Positions 28,943-37,816 of a stretch of DNA of 64,000 bases are shown piece after piece. The DNA is taken from assembly GCF_001954195.1 (NCBI RefSeq), contig NZ_MBES01000064.1, positions 1-64,000 of the forward strand, in the 5' to 3' direction. The DNA is from Mycobacterium sp. IS-1264. Its GTDB lineage: Bacteria; Actinomycetota; Actinomycetes; Mycobacteriales; Mycobacteriaceae. The position numbers and the translations under genes were made by a program. Below the pieces are notes generated by a model that saw nothing but the letters and a program-made list of their open reading frames with translations, searched no databases and had not been told where the DNA came from. Position 1 is the stretch's first letter. Every line of letters starts with the position of its first letter.

Positions 28943-29377
28943 TTACACGTTCGGCGCCGAAACGCCAACCGTCATGATGTTGAGCCGGCAGCCTTCCGCG
29001 CCGGCGCGCCAGGCGTGGTCGACGCCCGTGACCACAGCGCTGTCGCCGACCGTCAGTAGGTGCACACCGTCATCGAGGATCAATTCCACCGAGCCCGAAA
29101 GCACGACATCGAAATCGACCGTGTCCGTATGGTGCATGGAGAATTCCGCGCCAGGACCGTACTCGATGGCCGCCCAACGGATCGAGCCCGGCGGGACCGC
29201 GAGGTCGAGCAGATCGGCCACGCGGCCGCCCGCATCGATCGATGGGGCCGACGCCGTCGCGTAGAGAATCGAATACCGGATGCCGCCGAGGCCGGCGTCC
29301 CCCTGCAGGGTGATTGGGCCATCCTGGGCGGCGCATGACCGCCCAGCCGCGTCAACGCCGGTGACCAGCAAGCGCAT
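28943..29377 (-). CDS. Cupin-domain protein
   Basis: A 144-residue single cupin. The first motif reads EFSMHHTDTVDFDVVLSG with two His and a Glu-equivalent Asp. The second reads TGVDHAWRAGAEG with the distal His. The metal set is largely kept, so it may bind Fe, Mn or Zn. Similar small cupins occur beside aromatic and steroid-type catabolic genes, but function ranges from isomerase to sensor. It converges on the SnoaL-like gene and diverges from the C-C hydrolase at 29460. Confidence 0.82.
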   Translation of the reverse strand: MRLLVTGVDAAGRSCAAQDGPITLQGDAGLGGIRYSILYATASAPSIDAGGRVADLLDLAVPPGSIRWAAIEYGPGAEFSMHHTDTVDFDVVLSGSVELILDDGVHLLTVGDSAVVTGVDHAWRAGAEGCRLNIMTVGVSAPNV

Positions 29378-29459
29378 GCATCAAGACTGTAGACGAGGCG
29401 GCGACCGATCAGCGGAACCACCGCTCCCGCCCGACGCGGCGGCATGGCAGGGTGACCTC

Positions 29460-30332
29460 GTGGCCAAGACTTCGACCGTCGAGCACGACCTGCGTGAGAT
29501 CAGCACCCCGAAGGGCGCTTTGCGCTACTACGACTGCGGCCCCGAGTCCGGACCGGTGTTGCTGTTCCTGCACGGCTCCGGCCCCGGGGTCACCGGGTGG
29601 CGCAACTTCCGCGGGGTACTGCCTACCTTCGCCGAGCGCTTCCGGTGCCTGATCCTGGAATTCCCCGGCTTCGGGGTCAGCGACGACTTCGGCGGCCACC
29701 CGATGGTGACGGCGTTCGGCACCGTGTCGCCCTTCCTGGACGCGCTGGGCGTCGACAAGGTGCACATCGTCGGCAACTCGATGGGCGGCGGCGTCGGTAT
29801 CAATTTCGCCATCGCCAATCCCGATCGCGTCGGCCGGCTGGTCACCATCGGCGGCATCGGGACCAATATCTTCAGCCCCAGCCCCAGCGAGGGCATCCGG
29901 CTGTTGCAGGAGTTCGTCGAAGACCCCACCCGGCAGCGGCTGGTCGACTGGCTGAAATCGATGGTGTACGACCAGTCGTTGGTCACCGACGAGCTGGTCG
30001 AGGAACGCTGGTCGCTGGCCACCGATCCCGCGACGCTGGACGCCGCCCGCCGCATGTACGGCAAGGCGGCGTTCGCCGCGATGAACTCCGCCATGGCGGC
30101 GTCCGACCGGCCGCTGCCGTGGGCCGTCATGCACAAGCTGACGGTGCCAACCCTGCTGACCTGGGGCCGCGACGACAGGGTGAGCCCGCCCGACATGGCG
30201 CTGATCCCCATGCGCACCATTCCCGACGCGGAACTTCACATATTCCCCAACTCCGGGCACTGGGCGATGATCGAAGCCAAGGAGGCGTTCGAAAGTACGG
30301 TCCTGGCATTCCTGTCCCGTGGGAACGGCTAA
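29460..30332 (+). CDS. HsaD/BphD-like meta-cleavage product (C-C) hydrolase
   Basis: The GTG at 29460 gives 290 residues, near HsaD (291). The alpha/beta hydrolase features are HGSGPGVTGW (oxyanion region typical of meta-cleavage product hydrolases), nucleophile S107 in VGNSMGGG, D239 in WGRDDRVSP and H267 in NSGHWAM. HsaD of M. tuberculosis splits the meta-cleavage product of the steroid A ring. An HsaC-like dioxygenase is encoded 5 kb downstream, which supports the same type of reaction here. The open frame extends upstream of the GTG but lacks family similarity and overlaps the cupin gene. Confidence 0.87.
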   Translation: MAKTSTVEHDLREISTPKGALRYYDCGPESGPVLLFLHGSGPGVTGWRNFRGVLPTFAERFRCLILEFPGFGVSDDFGGHPMVTAFGTVSPFLDALGVDKVHIVGNSMGGGVGINFAIANPDRVGRLVTIGGIGTNIFSPSPSEGIRLLQEFVEDPTRQRLVDWLKSMVYDQSLVTDELVEERWSLATDPATLDAARRMYGKAAFAAMNSAMAASDRPLPWAVMHKLTVPTLLTWGRDDRVSPPDMALIPMRTIPDAELHIFPNSGHWAMIEAKEAFESTVLAFLSRGNG

Positions 30333-30347
30333 CTGCCCGTCGAGCCC

Positions 30348-31181
30348 TCATCGCTGGGTGGCACCCGCGTCGACGGGCAGGGTCACTGCGGTGATGTACC
30401 GCGCCTCGTCGGAGGCAAGGAACAGCGCCGCGTTGGCCACGTCAACAGCATCCACCCACGGCACCCCAAGCATGTTCATGTTCCGCGCCGACTCGGCGAA
30501 TTCGGCGCGTGTGGGCGGCCGGTCCAAGTCGGGGCGAAACGCGCTCCTGACGGCGTCGTTCTGAATCATCGGAGTGTCGACATTCGTGGGGTGAACGCAA
30601 TTGACCCGGACGTTGTGCGGCGCGAGCTCGTTGGCCAGGCTGCGCATCAGGCCGACCACTCCGTGCTTGGCGGCAGTGTAGTGCGCAACCCCGACCAGCC
30701 CGCGCAGTCCAGCGATCGAGTTCGTCAGAATCATCGCACCGGCACCGCGCGCGATCAGGTGGGGCGCACCGGCCCGGCAGGTGTGCCACACACCGGTGAG
30801 GTTGACATCCAGCATGGCGCGCCACGCGGTTTCGTTCAGATCGACGGCCATGCCGCGAGAGGTGATTCCCGCGGTCGCACACACCACGTCCAGTCCGCCG
30901 AACCGCTCGACGCCGTGGTCGGTGGCGGCATGCATGCCGGCGAGGTCCCGCACGTCGACGATCTCCGTGTGCACCCGGGCACCAGCCTCGGTGACCAGGG
31001 CGGCCGTCCTGTCGAGGTCGGCGGGCGTGCTGTGCGGGATCACCACCGTATCGACGGGTCCGCACACGTCGAGCGCCACGATGTCGGCGCCCTCCTGCGC
31101 GAAGCGCACCGCTTGCGCGCGCCCGATCCCGCGCGCCGCGCCGGTGATCAGGGCGACTTTTCCCGCAAGCCGCCCTTTCAC
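30348..31181 (-). CDS. SDR of the mycofactocin-coupled type
   Basis: GTG 31181 overlaps the upstream stop (GTGA) and gives 277 residues. Motifs are TGAARGIG, a longer insert after the first strands (IVALDVCGPVDTVVIPHSTP), the catalytic YTAAKHGV, and the characteristic C-terminal block with VDTPMIQN and SDEARYITAV. This insert and tail mark SDRs whose nicotinamide cofactor is not exchanged and that pass electrons to mycofactocin. I rely on memory of that family. It is the third gene of a coupled BVMO-SDR-SDR operon. It would oxidise a secondary alcohol. Confidence 0.85.
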   Translation of the reverse strand: MKGRLAGKVALITGAARGIGRAQAVRFAQEGADIVALDVCGPVDTVVIPHSTPADLDRTAALVTEAGARVHTEIVDVRDLAGMHAATDHGVERFGGLDVVCATAGITSRGMAVDLNETAWRAMLDVNLTGVWHTCRAGAPHLIARGAGAMILTNSIAGLRGLVGVAHYTAAKHGVVGLMRSLANELAPHNVRVNCVHPTNVDTPMIQNDAVRSAFRPDLDRPPTRAEFAESARNMNMLGVPWVDAVDVANAALFLASDEARYITAVTLPVDAGATQR

Positions 31182-31981
31182 GTCGTCTTCTGCGTCAGAC
31201 CCGCGTCGACGACGAGCTGCGTACCCGTGATGTAGCGGGCCTCGTCGGAGGCCAAGAACACCACGGCGTTGGCCACGTCGACCGGTTCGAGCCACGGCAC
31301 CGGCAGCAGGTTGCGCGCCTGGAGGACCTCGGCTGCATCGGCCGCCGTGGGGTTCTCCAGATCGGGCCGCAGGCGCTTGAACGTCGCCTGGTTGAGCACC
31401 GTGGTTGTTGCGACCGCGCCGGGGTGGACAGTGTTGACCCGGATGCTGCGCGGCCCGAGTTCGTTGGCCAGGGTGCGTGCCAGGCCCACCACCGCGTGCT
31501 TGCTGGCGGTGTAGTGGGCGGTGTTGGTCGTGCCGCGAATCCCGTTGGTGGAACTAATGATTGTGATGGAGCCGCCGCCCTCCCCCATGTGCGGCACAGC
31601 CGCCTTGATGGTGTGCCATACGCCGGTGAGGTTGACGTCGAGCGTGCGCTGCCAGTCCCGGGGGTCCAGTTCCCACGAGGGCGCGCCGGGGAGGTGGATT
31701 CCGGCGTTGGCGACGATCACGTCAAGCCGACCCAGCTCGGCGACGCCGTGATCGATCGCGGCCGTCATCGCTTCGAGGTCGCTCACATCGGCCACGCCGG
31801 CCACGCAGCGCCGGCCCCTATTTTCGATTTCCCTTGCGGTATCGCTCAATTCGCCTGCGGCCGCCTGCCCGTCCAGCGCGATCACGTCGGCGCCCTCGTC
31901 GGCGAACCGCTCGCAATGCACGCGTCCGCTGCCGCGAGCGGCGCCGGTTACCAGCACGACTTTGTCAACCAGTCCTGTCAT
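31178..31981 (-). CDS. SDR of the mycofactocin-coupled type
   Basis: ATG 31981 overlaps the stop of the monooxygenase gene (ATGA). The 267-residue product has TGAARGSGR, NNAG replaced by VANAGIH, the catalytic YTASKHAV, and a C-terminal SDEARYITGTQLVVDAG block shared with the next gene. The TGAARGxGR opening and the position of inserts match mycofactocin-associated SDRs. The two SDRs are clearly paralogous, so they may have arisen by tandem duplication and act on different hydroxyl groups or stereoisomers. Confidence 0.86.
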   Translation of the reverse strand: MTGLVDKVVLVTGAARGSGRVHCERFADEGADVIALDGQAAAGELSDTAREIENRGRRCVAGVADVSDLEAMTAAIDHGVAELGRLDVIVANAGIHLPGAPSWELDPRDWQRTLDVNLTGVWHTIKAAVPHMGEGGGSITIISSTNGIRGTTNTAHYTASKHAVVGLARTLANELGPRSIRVNTVHPGAVATTTVLNQATFKRLRPDLENPTAADAAEVLQARNLLPVPWLEPVDVANAVVFLASDEARYITGTQLVVDAGLTQKTT

Positions 31982-33594
31982 TGCGGCATCTTGATCAGGT
32001 CGAATCCCCGGTAGCCGGAGTCGGCGACGTCGGCGCAGATGTCGTTGTAGGTCGCGAAGCCGCCGACGAACAGCATGAAACCCCTTGGCTTTCCGGGCAC
32101 GTTGGCGCCCATGTACCAGGAGTTCGCCTTGGTGAACAGCGTCGTCTCGGCGCGCCGGGAGCATTCGGCGACCCAGCCGTCCACGCTGTCCACGGTGGCT
32201 TCGATCGCGGCGTAGTCGTGGTTATCCAGGTAGGTGATGGCCTCAGCAATCCAGTTCACCTGAGCTTCCGCGTGTAGCACCATGTTCGCCAGGACGGCGG
32301 GTGCTCCCGGGCCGGAGATCAAAAACAGATTGGGAAACCCGTCCACGCCCAACCCCAGATAGGTGCGAGGTCCGTGCGCCCAGTCGTCACGTAGGGCCGT
32401 GCCGTCGCGTCCGACGATGTCGATCTTGCCCAGCGCCCCGGTCATAGCGTCGAAACCCGTTGCCAGAACAATCATGTCGACGTCGTACCGGGCCTCGGTG
32501 GTGTTGATCCCGGTCGCGTCGACGGATTCGATCGGGGTGGCGCGCACGCTGACCAGCGACACGTTGGTCCGATTGAAGGTCTGAAAGTAGTTGCTGTCGG
32601 TGCAGATTCGCTTGGTACCGATCGGGTGGTCATTGGGAATCAGCATGTCGGCGACCGCGGGATCGTCGATAACGGCCCGGATCTTTTCCTCGTAGAACTT
32701 TCGGGCCTCGTCATTGGCCGCCAGATCGATCATCTGGTCGGGGAATGTCTTCGAGAACAGCACGCCACCCAGCCGCCATCGCTTTTCGAACGCCGCTCGA
32801 CGCTCCTCCGGAGTGCACTCCATCGTCGGCTTCGGGGCGGTGATGTGCGGTGAACCCCCGCCGCTGCGCCACGACAGCCTGCGCCGCTCCGCGTAGCCGG
32901 CCTTGATGTCGTCGAGCTCTTCCGCCGACAACGGCTTGTTGCCTGCCGGGACGCTGTAATTGGGGGTGCGTTGGAAGACGTAAAGATGGGACGCCTGCTC
33001 GGCGATAATTGGAATCGACTGAATTCCGGAGGATCCGGTGCCGATGACCGCCACCCGTTTGCCGGTGAAGTCGACGGGATCGTGGGGCCATTGGGCGGTG
33101 TGGTAGATCTGGCCGGCAAAATCGTCCAAGCCGTCGAAGGTCGGCGTCAGCGCGGCCGACAACGGGCCGGTCGCCATGAGACAAAACCGCGCCGAGAGCA
33201 CCTGCCCGCCGTCGGTGGTAACAGTCCAGCGCAACGCAGTCTCATCCAGCACCGCCGACACGACGCGGGTGTTGAGCGCGATGTCGCGGCGCAGGTCCAG
33301 TTTGTCGGCGACCCAGTTCAGGTAGGCGAGGATCTCGGCCTGGGTGGCGTACTTTTCGGTCCAGTTCCATTCCTGCTGCAGTTCGTCGGAGAACGAGTAG
33401 CAGTAGTCGACGCTCTCGACGTCGCAGCGCGCGCCCGGATAGCGGTTGTAGTACCAGGTCCCGCCCACCTCGGGTGCGGCTTCAAGCACCCGCACCGACA
33501 GGCCTTGGCTACGCAGCTTGTGTAGGGCGTACAGACCGGCGAACCCCGCGCCGACCACTAGTACGTCGAGAGGCTGCTGGCCGGGATCGGTCAC
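31978..33594 (-). CDS. Baeyer-Villiger-type flavin monooxygenase (BVMO)
   Basis: GTG 33594 gives 538 residues; the open frame reaches 33726, but that would overlap the start of the divergent ferredoxin gene. The FAD Rossmann motif GAGFAG is at residues 15-20. The BVMO fingerprint FAGQIYHTAQWP is at 159-170. The second Rossmann motif GTGSSG (NADPH) follows. These are class I BVMO marks. It would insert oxygen next to a ketone, for example one made by the coupled SDRs. It heads the minus-strand operon BVMO-SDR-SDR with four-base overlaps throughout. Confidence 0.92.
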   Translation of the reverse strand: MTDPGQQPLDVLVVGAGFAGLYALHKLRSQGLSVRVLEAAPEVGGTWYYNRYPGARCDVESVDYCYSFSDELQQEWNWTEKYATQAEILAYLNWVADKLDLRRDIALNTRVVSAVLDETALRWTVTTDGGQVLSARFCLMATGPLSAALTPTFDGLDDFAGQIYHTAQWPHDPVDFTGKRVAVIGTGSSGIQSIPIIAEQASHLYVFQRTPNYSVPAGNKPLSAEELDDIKAGYAERRRLSWRSGGGSPHITAPKPTMECTPEERRAAFEKRWRLGGVLFSKTFPDQMIDLAANDEARKFYEEKIRAVIDDPAVADMLIPNDHPIGTKRICTDSNYFQTFNRTNVSLVSVRATPIESVDATGINTTEARYDVDMIVLATGFDAMTGALGKIDIVGRDGTALRDDWAHGPRTYLGLGVDGFPNLFLISGPGAPAVLANMVLHAEAQVNWIAEAITYLDNHDYAAIEATVDSVDGWVAECSRRAETTLFTKANSWYMGANVPGKPRGFMLFVGGFATYNDICADVADSGYRGFDLIKMPQ

Positions 33595-33724
33595 AGGCAG
33601 CCACGGTAGGGCCTTAGTCGTCGCGCGCGGTTCCCCTTCCCGGTCAACGGACGCTCCGGCCGAGTTTTCCCGTCCACCGGGCGTGCGCACCCGCCCCCCG
33701 CCGCATATCGCAGACCATCGGCTC

Positions 33725-34003
33725 ATGTCGGAAGTTGCGCATGTCGAAGTGGAGCTGGATGGTCAGCGACATCGTTTGCGTTGGCCACGCAGTCAGACTC
33801 TGGTCGACCTGTTGCTCGATGCGGGCATTGACGCGCCCCACTCGTGCCGCGAGGGCCGCTGCGGTTCGTGTGTGGCCACCGTCGTCGCGGGCGAGACCGT
33901 CATGGCGGCGTGCGACCTCCTGGAAGCAGACGACCTGCGAGACGGTCTGATTCTTGCGTGTCAGGCCAGGCCCGCCAGCGACCATCTCCACATCGAGTTT
34001 TGA
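33725..34003 (+). CDS. [2Fe-2S] plant-type ferredoxin
   Basis: A 92-residue single-domain ferredoxin from ATG 33725. The cluster ligands are C41, C46, C49 and C79 (C-x4-C-x2-C then C-x29), in CREGRCGSC and LACQA. It probably carries electrons to an oxygenase. The only Rieske oxygenase in the window is the KshA-like protein at 50981-52123, whose classical partner KshB is a ferredoxin-reductase fusion; this stand-alone ferredoxin could serve it with an outside reductase. It is the first gene of the HsaA/HsaC-like operon. Confidence 0.9.
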   Translation: MSEVAHVEVELDGQRHRLRWPRSQTLVDLLLDAGIDAPHSCREGRCGSCVATVVAGETVMAACDLLEADDLRDGLILACQARPASDHLHIEF

Positions 34004-34095
34004 CCGCGTTTGCGTCCGCTCACCGGGATTGCCTTCGGGTTCGGCGCGGACTGCGGTAGACCATTACTACGCCCCCACACGTTAGGACGAACGAT

Positions 34096-35280
34096 ATGAG
34101 CGAGCGGGTACTCGACCGGGTAGTTGCCATGGCCGATCAGTTGCGGGACCAGGCCGCCGAAGCCGAAAGGATTGGCCGCCTCACCGACGACACCGTCAAG
34201 CTGATGAAAGGTGCCGGCCTGATCCGGCTGCTGCAGACCAAGCAATACCAGGGCTTCGAGGTCCACCCCCGCGAGTTCGCCGAGACGACGATGGCCACTG
34301 CGGCGCTGGATCCGGCGGCCGGCTGGATCGTCGGCGTGGTTGGTGTGCATCCCTACCAGTTGGCCTATGCCGATCCGAAAGTCTCCGCGGAAATCTGGGC
34401 AGAGGACGTCGACACGTGGATGGCCTCCCCGTACGCACCGCAGGGTGTCGCCAAGCCGGTGGACGGCGGCTACATCTTTAATGGGCGCTGGCAGTTCAGC
34501 TCGGGCACCGACCACTGCGACTGGATCATTCTCGGGGCAATGCTCGGCGACGAGAAGGGCATCCCGTTGATGCCGCCGCAGATGCTGCACATGATCCTGC
34601 CGCGCAAGGACTACGAGATCGTCGAGGACTCCTGGAATGTGGTGGGGCTGCGCGGAACCGGCTCGAAGGACGTCATCGTCAAGGACGCGTTCGTCCCGAC
34701 CTATCGGACCATGGACGCGACGAAGGTGATGGACGGCACCGCCCAGCGCGAGGCGGGCATGACCGAGCCGCTGTACCTGATGCCGTGGTCGACGATGTTC
34801 CCGCTGGGCATCTCGGCGGCGACCATCGGCATCGCCGAGGGAGCGCTCGCCGCCCACCTGGACTACCAGCGGGAGCGCGTCGGAGCCACGGGAACAGCGA
34901 TCAAGGACGACCCCTACGTCATGCACGCCATCGGCGAAGCGGCGGCCGACATCAACGCCGCGCGCCAGGAGCTGCTGGCCAACGCCGACCGCATTTACGA
35001 CATGGTTGCCGCCGGCAAGGAGGTGTCGTTCGCGGACCGCGCGGCCGGTCGGCGCACCCAGGTTCGCGCGGTGTGGCGCGCGGTGTCGGCGGTCGACGAG
35101 ATCTTCGCCCGCTCGGGCGGCAACGCGGCGCGGATGGACAAGCCGCTGCAGCGGTACTGGCGGGACGTGCATGTGGGCCACCTGCACGCTATCCACGTCC
35201 CCGGCACCACCTACCACGCGTCGGCGCTGAGCTCGCTGGGCATCGATCCGCCGGAAGGTCCGCTGCGAGCCTTGATTTAG
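34096..35280 (+). CDS. HsaA-like flavin-dependent monooxygenase (acyl-CoA dehydrogenase fold)
   Basis: 394 residues, the same length as HsaA (Rv3570c), the oxygenase of 3-hydroxy-9,10-secoandrosta-trienedione hydroxylase. Shared features are PAAGWIVGVVGVHPYQLA, NGRWQFSSGTDHCDW, VVGLRGTGSKDVIV and the C-terminal RYWRDVHVGHLHA. The fold is that of acyl-CoA dehydrogenases, but the family uses reduced flavin from a separate reductase (HsaB). No HsaB lies next to it; the nearest flavin reductase in the window is at 60409. AGGA precedes the ATG. It would convert a phenol to a catechol for the dioxygenase encoded next. Confidence 0.9.
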   Translation: MSERVLDRVVAMADQLRDQAAEAERIGRLTDDTVKLMKGAGLIRLLQTKQYQGFEVHPREFAETTMATAALDPAAGWIVGVVGVHPYQLAYADPKVSAEIWAEDVDTWMASPYAPQGVAKPVDGGYIFNGRWQFSSGTDHCDWIILGAMLGDEKGIPLMPPQMLHMILPRKDYEIVEDSWNVVGLRGTGSKDVIVKDAFVPTYRTMDATKVMDGTAQREAGMTEPLYLMPWSTMFPLGISAATIGIAEGALAAHLDYQRERVGATGTAIKDDPYVMHAIGEAAADINAARQELLANADRIYDMVAAGKEVSFADRAAGRRTQVRAVWRAVSAVDEIFARSGGNAARMDKPLQRYWRDVHVGHLHAIHVPGTTYHASALSSLGIDPPEGPLRALI

Positions 35281-35294
35281 GAGAACGCTTCACC

Positions 35295-36218
35295 ATGAGC
35301 GACCTGAAAAGCCTTGGCTACATCACCATTTCGACCAACGACATCGATCGCTGGCGGCAATTCGCCTTCGGCGTCCTCGGATTCGCGGAAGGCTCCCCAC
35401 CAAAAGGAGGAGGCCCCGACGCGTCCGCGTTGTATCTGCGCATGGACGAGCGCGCGGCCCGGCTGATCGTGGTGCCAGGTGAGACCGACCGGGTGCTCAC
35501 CGTCGGCTGGGAAGTGCGCGACCACCCGGCGCTGCAGCGGGTCAAGGCCGCCCTCGATGGTGCGGGGGTTGCGTTCAAACAGCTGTCCACCGACGAGGCC
35601 GAGGCGCGGCGCGTGGAAGAGGTGATCACCTTCGAGGACCCGGCCGGCACCACGCTCGAGGTGTTTCACGGCGCGGTGCTCGACCACAGCCCGGTCGTCA
35701 CCCCGTTCGGCGCGAAATTCGTCACCGGCGACCAGGGGCTGGGCCATGTCGTCGTGCCGGCCATGGATCCCAACGGGCTGTTCGACTTCTACACCGACGT
35801 GCTGGGTTTCCGTTCCCGCGGCGCGTTCCGGGTGCCCCTGCCGAAAGAGTTCGGCCCGGTGCGGGTTCGCTTCCTGGGCATCAACGAACGACACCACAGC
35901 CTGGCGATCGTCCCGGCCGCACATCAGCGCGACCCGCGGCTGGTGCACATCATGGTCGAAGTGGACACGCTCGACGCGGTGGGCCAGGCGCTTGACCGCG
36001 TCAACGCGGAGGGGTTCCAGCTGTCGTCCACCCTGGGACGCCACACGAACGACAAGATGGTCTCGTTCTACGTTCGCGCGCCCGGGGACTGGGACATCGA
36101 ATTCGGCACCGACGGCATGCGGGTCGACGAAACGTATTACACCGCAGAGGAAATCACCGCCGACAGCTACTGGGGTCACCAGTGGGTCGGCGAGATGCCC
36201 GCGGCGATGCGGCTATGA
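35295..36218 (+). CDS. HsaC-like extradiol (meta-cleavage) dioxygenase
   Basis: A 307-residue two-domain vicinal-oxygen-chelate dioxygenase, GGAG before ATG 35295. The C-terminal domain keeps the Fe(II) ligands: H151 (GLGHVVVP), H218 (LVHIMVEV) and E269 (DIEFGTDG). H201 and Y259 are in catalytic positions. This is the family of 2,3-dihydroxybiphenyl 1,2-dioxygenase and of HsaC, which opens the catechol A ring of the steroid intermediate. It follows the HsaA-like gene by 14 bases and overlaps the next flavoprotein gene by four. The product would be the substrate of the HsaD-like hydrolase at 29460. Confidence 0.92.
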   Translation: MSDLKSLGYITISTNDIDRWRQFAFGVLGFAEGSPPKGGGPDASALYLRMDERAARLIVVPGETDRVLTVGWEVRDHPALQRVKAALDGAGVAFKQLSTDEAEARRVEEVITFEDPAGTTLEVFHGAVLDHSPVVTPFGAKFVTGDQGLGHVVVPAMDPNGLFDFYTDVLGFRSRGAFRVPLPKEFGPVRVRFLGINERHHSLAIVPAAHQRDPRLVHIMVEVDTLDAVGQALDRVNAEGFQLSSTLGRHTNDKMVSFYVRAPGDWDIEFGTDGMRVDETYYTAEEITADSYWGHQWVGEMPAAMRL

Positions 36219-37681
36219 CGCCCGACACCGACGTCACACCCATTCCCGCCGCGTCGATCACTTCGTGGGACGACGAGGCCGACGTCGTGATCGCCGGCTA
36301 CGGAGTGGCCGGCGCCGCCGCTGCGGTCGAAGCGGCCCGCTCCGGCGCCGACGTCCTGGTCCTCGAGCGCACCGGCTCGTGGGGCGGCGCGGCGGCTATG
36401 GCGGGCGGTTTCATATACCTCGGTGGTGGCACCGCGCTGCAAAAAGCTTGTGGCTTCAGCGATTCCGTCGAGAACATGGCGACGTTCCTCAACGTCGCGA
36501 TGGGGCCGGGAGCCGACGAGGGCCGGATCGCCGACTATTGCGCGGGCAGCGTCGCCCACTTCGACTGGCTCGTCGGCTGCGGTGTGCCGTTCAAGGCGGA
36601 GTTCTTCTCCGAGCCCGGCTGGGAGCCGATGGGCGACCAGGGCCTGATGTACAGCGGCGGCGAAAACGCCTACCCGTTCAACACCATCGCCTCCCCCGCC
36701 CCGCGCGGACACGTCCCGCAGATGTCGAACAAGAAGCAGGGCGAGGCCAGCGCCGGCTACATGCTGATGAAGCCGCTCGTCGAGACGGCCACCGCGGCGG
36801 GCGCGCGCGCCCTCTACGACGTGCGGGTGCAGTCGCTGATCGTCGAGTCCGACGGGCGGGCGGTCGGCTTGCGCGCGCGGCAGTACGGCACCGAGATGGC
36901 GTTGCGGGCGCGCTCGGGCGTGGTGCTCGCGACGGGCAGCTTCGCCTACAACGACGCGATGGTGACGCGCTACGCCCCGCGGATCGCCGGACGCCCGGCC
37001 GCGTCGATCGAACAGCACGACGGGCAGGCGATCCGGATGGCACAGGCCCTGGGCGCGGACCTGGCCCACATGGACGCCACCGAGGTCGCGATCTTCATCG
37101 ACCCGCAGCAGTTGGTGCGCGGGATCCTGGTCAACGGCCGCGGTCAGCGCTACGTCACCGAGGACACCTACCCGGGCCGGATCGGGCAGCTCACCCTGTA
37201 TCAGCAGGACAACACCGCCTACCTGATCATCGACGGCGATGCCCAGGAGGAGGCGATGGCGTCGTGGTCACCGAAGTTCATGCTGCGGCCCGCGACGTGG
37301 GTGGCCGACAGCGTCGCCGACCTGGAACGCGACATGGGGCTGACGACCGGTTCGTTGCAGGCGACCGTCGCCGCCTACAACGAGGGCGCCGCCCGGGGCG
37401 AGGATCCGCTGCTGCACAAGAAGCCGGAATGGGTGAAGCCGATCGGTTGCCCGGTCGGCGCGATCGACCTGCGCGAGAGCACTGGCGGCTTCACCCTGGG
37501 CGGCCTGAGTACCACGTTGGATGGCGAGGTGCTGCACGTCAGCGGTGAGCCGATACCCGGCCTCTTCGCAGCGGGCCGTTCGACCGCTGGCCTGGCGGCA
37601 TGGGGTTACGCCAGCGGGATCTCGCTCGGCGACGGCAGCTTCTACGGCCGCCGCGCGGGACGCTCCGCCGCCAAGGGCTGA
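36215..37681 (+). CDS. FAD-dependent KstD-like/fumarate-reductase-type dehydrogenase
   Basis: 488 residues from ATG 36215 (ATGA overlap with the dioxygenase). The N-terminal ADVVIAGYGVAGAAAAVEAA and VLVLERTGSWGGAA are the FAD motif of the fumarate reductase/3-ketosteroid dehydrogenase superfamily. The C-terminus has GLFAAGRSTAGLAAWGYASG for flavin binding. It is shorter than Delta1-KstD (about 560) and nearer in length to Delta4(5alpha)-ketosteroid dehydrogenases. Desaturation of a keto compound feeding ring aromatisation is a reasonable inference. The substrate is not certain. Confidence 0.85.
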   Translation: MTPDTDVTPIPAASITSWDDEADVVIAGYGVAGAAAAVEAARSGADVLVLERTGSWGGAAAMAGGFIYLGGGTALQKACGFSDSVENMATFLNVAMGPGADEGRIADYCAGSVAHFDWLVGCGVPFKAEFFSEPGWEPMGDQGLMYSGGENAYPFNTIASPAPRGHVPQMSNKKQGEASAGYMLMKPLVETATAAGARALYDVRVQSLIVESDGRAVGLRARQYGTEMALRARSGVVLATGSFAYNDAMVTRYAPRIAGRPAASIEQHDGQAIRMAQALGADLAHMDATEVAIFIDPQQLVRGILVNGRGQRYVTEDTYPGRIGQLTLYQQDNTAYLIIDGDAQEEAMASWSPKFMLRPATWVADSVADLERDMGLTTGSLQATVAAYNEGAARGEDPLLHKKPEWVKPIGCPVGAIDLRESTGGFTLGGLSTTLDGEVLHVSGEPIPGLFAAGRSTAGLAAWGYASGISLGDGSFYGRRAGRSAAKG

Positions 37682-37764
37682 CCTGCGCTAATCCGTCGAC
37701 TAACCCGCGTCAGGCGGCGCTTTTTCGTGTCTTGTGTGACAACAGCCACACGGGTATGGTACAG

Positions 37765-37786
37765 ATATTCCTAATAGGAATATTCC
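37765..37786. promoter_or_regulatory. AT-rich palindromic operator candidate before IclR
   Basis: ATATTCCT-AAT-AGGAATAT (37765-37783), immediately overlapping a second palindrome GGAATATTCC (37777-37786). This gives three ATATTCC half sites in 22 bases of otherwise GC-rich DNA, 31 bases before the IclR start. It is probably the autoregulatory IclR site. Confidence 0.6.
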
Positions 37787-37816
37787 AGCCAGTTATAGCA
37801 CAACCCGAGGACACCG

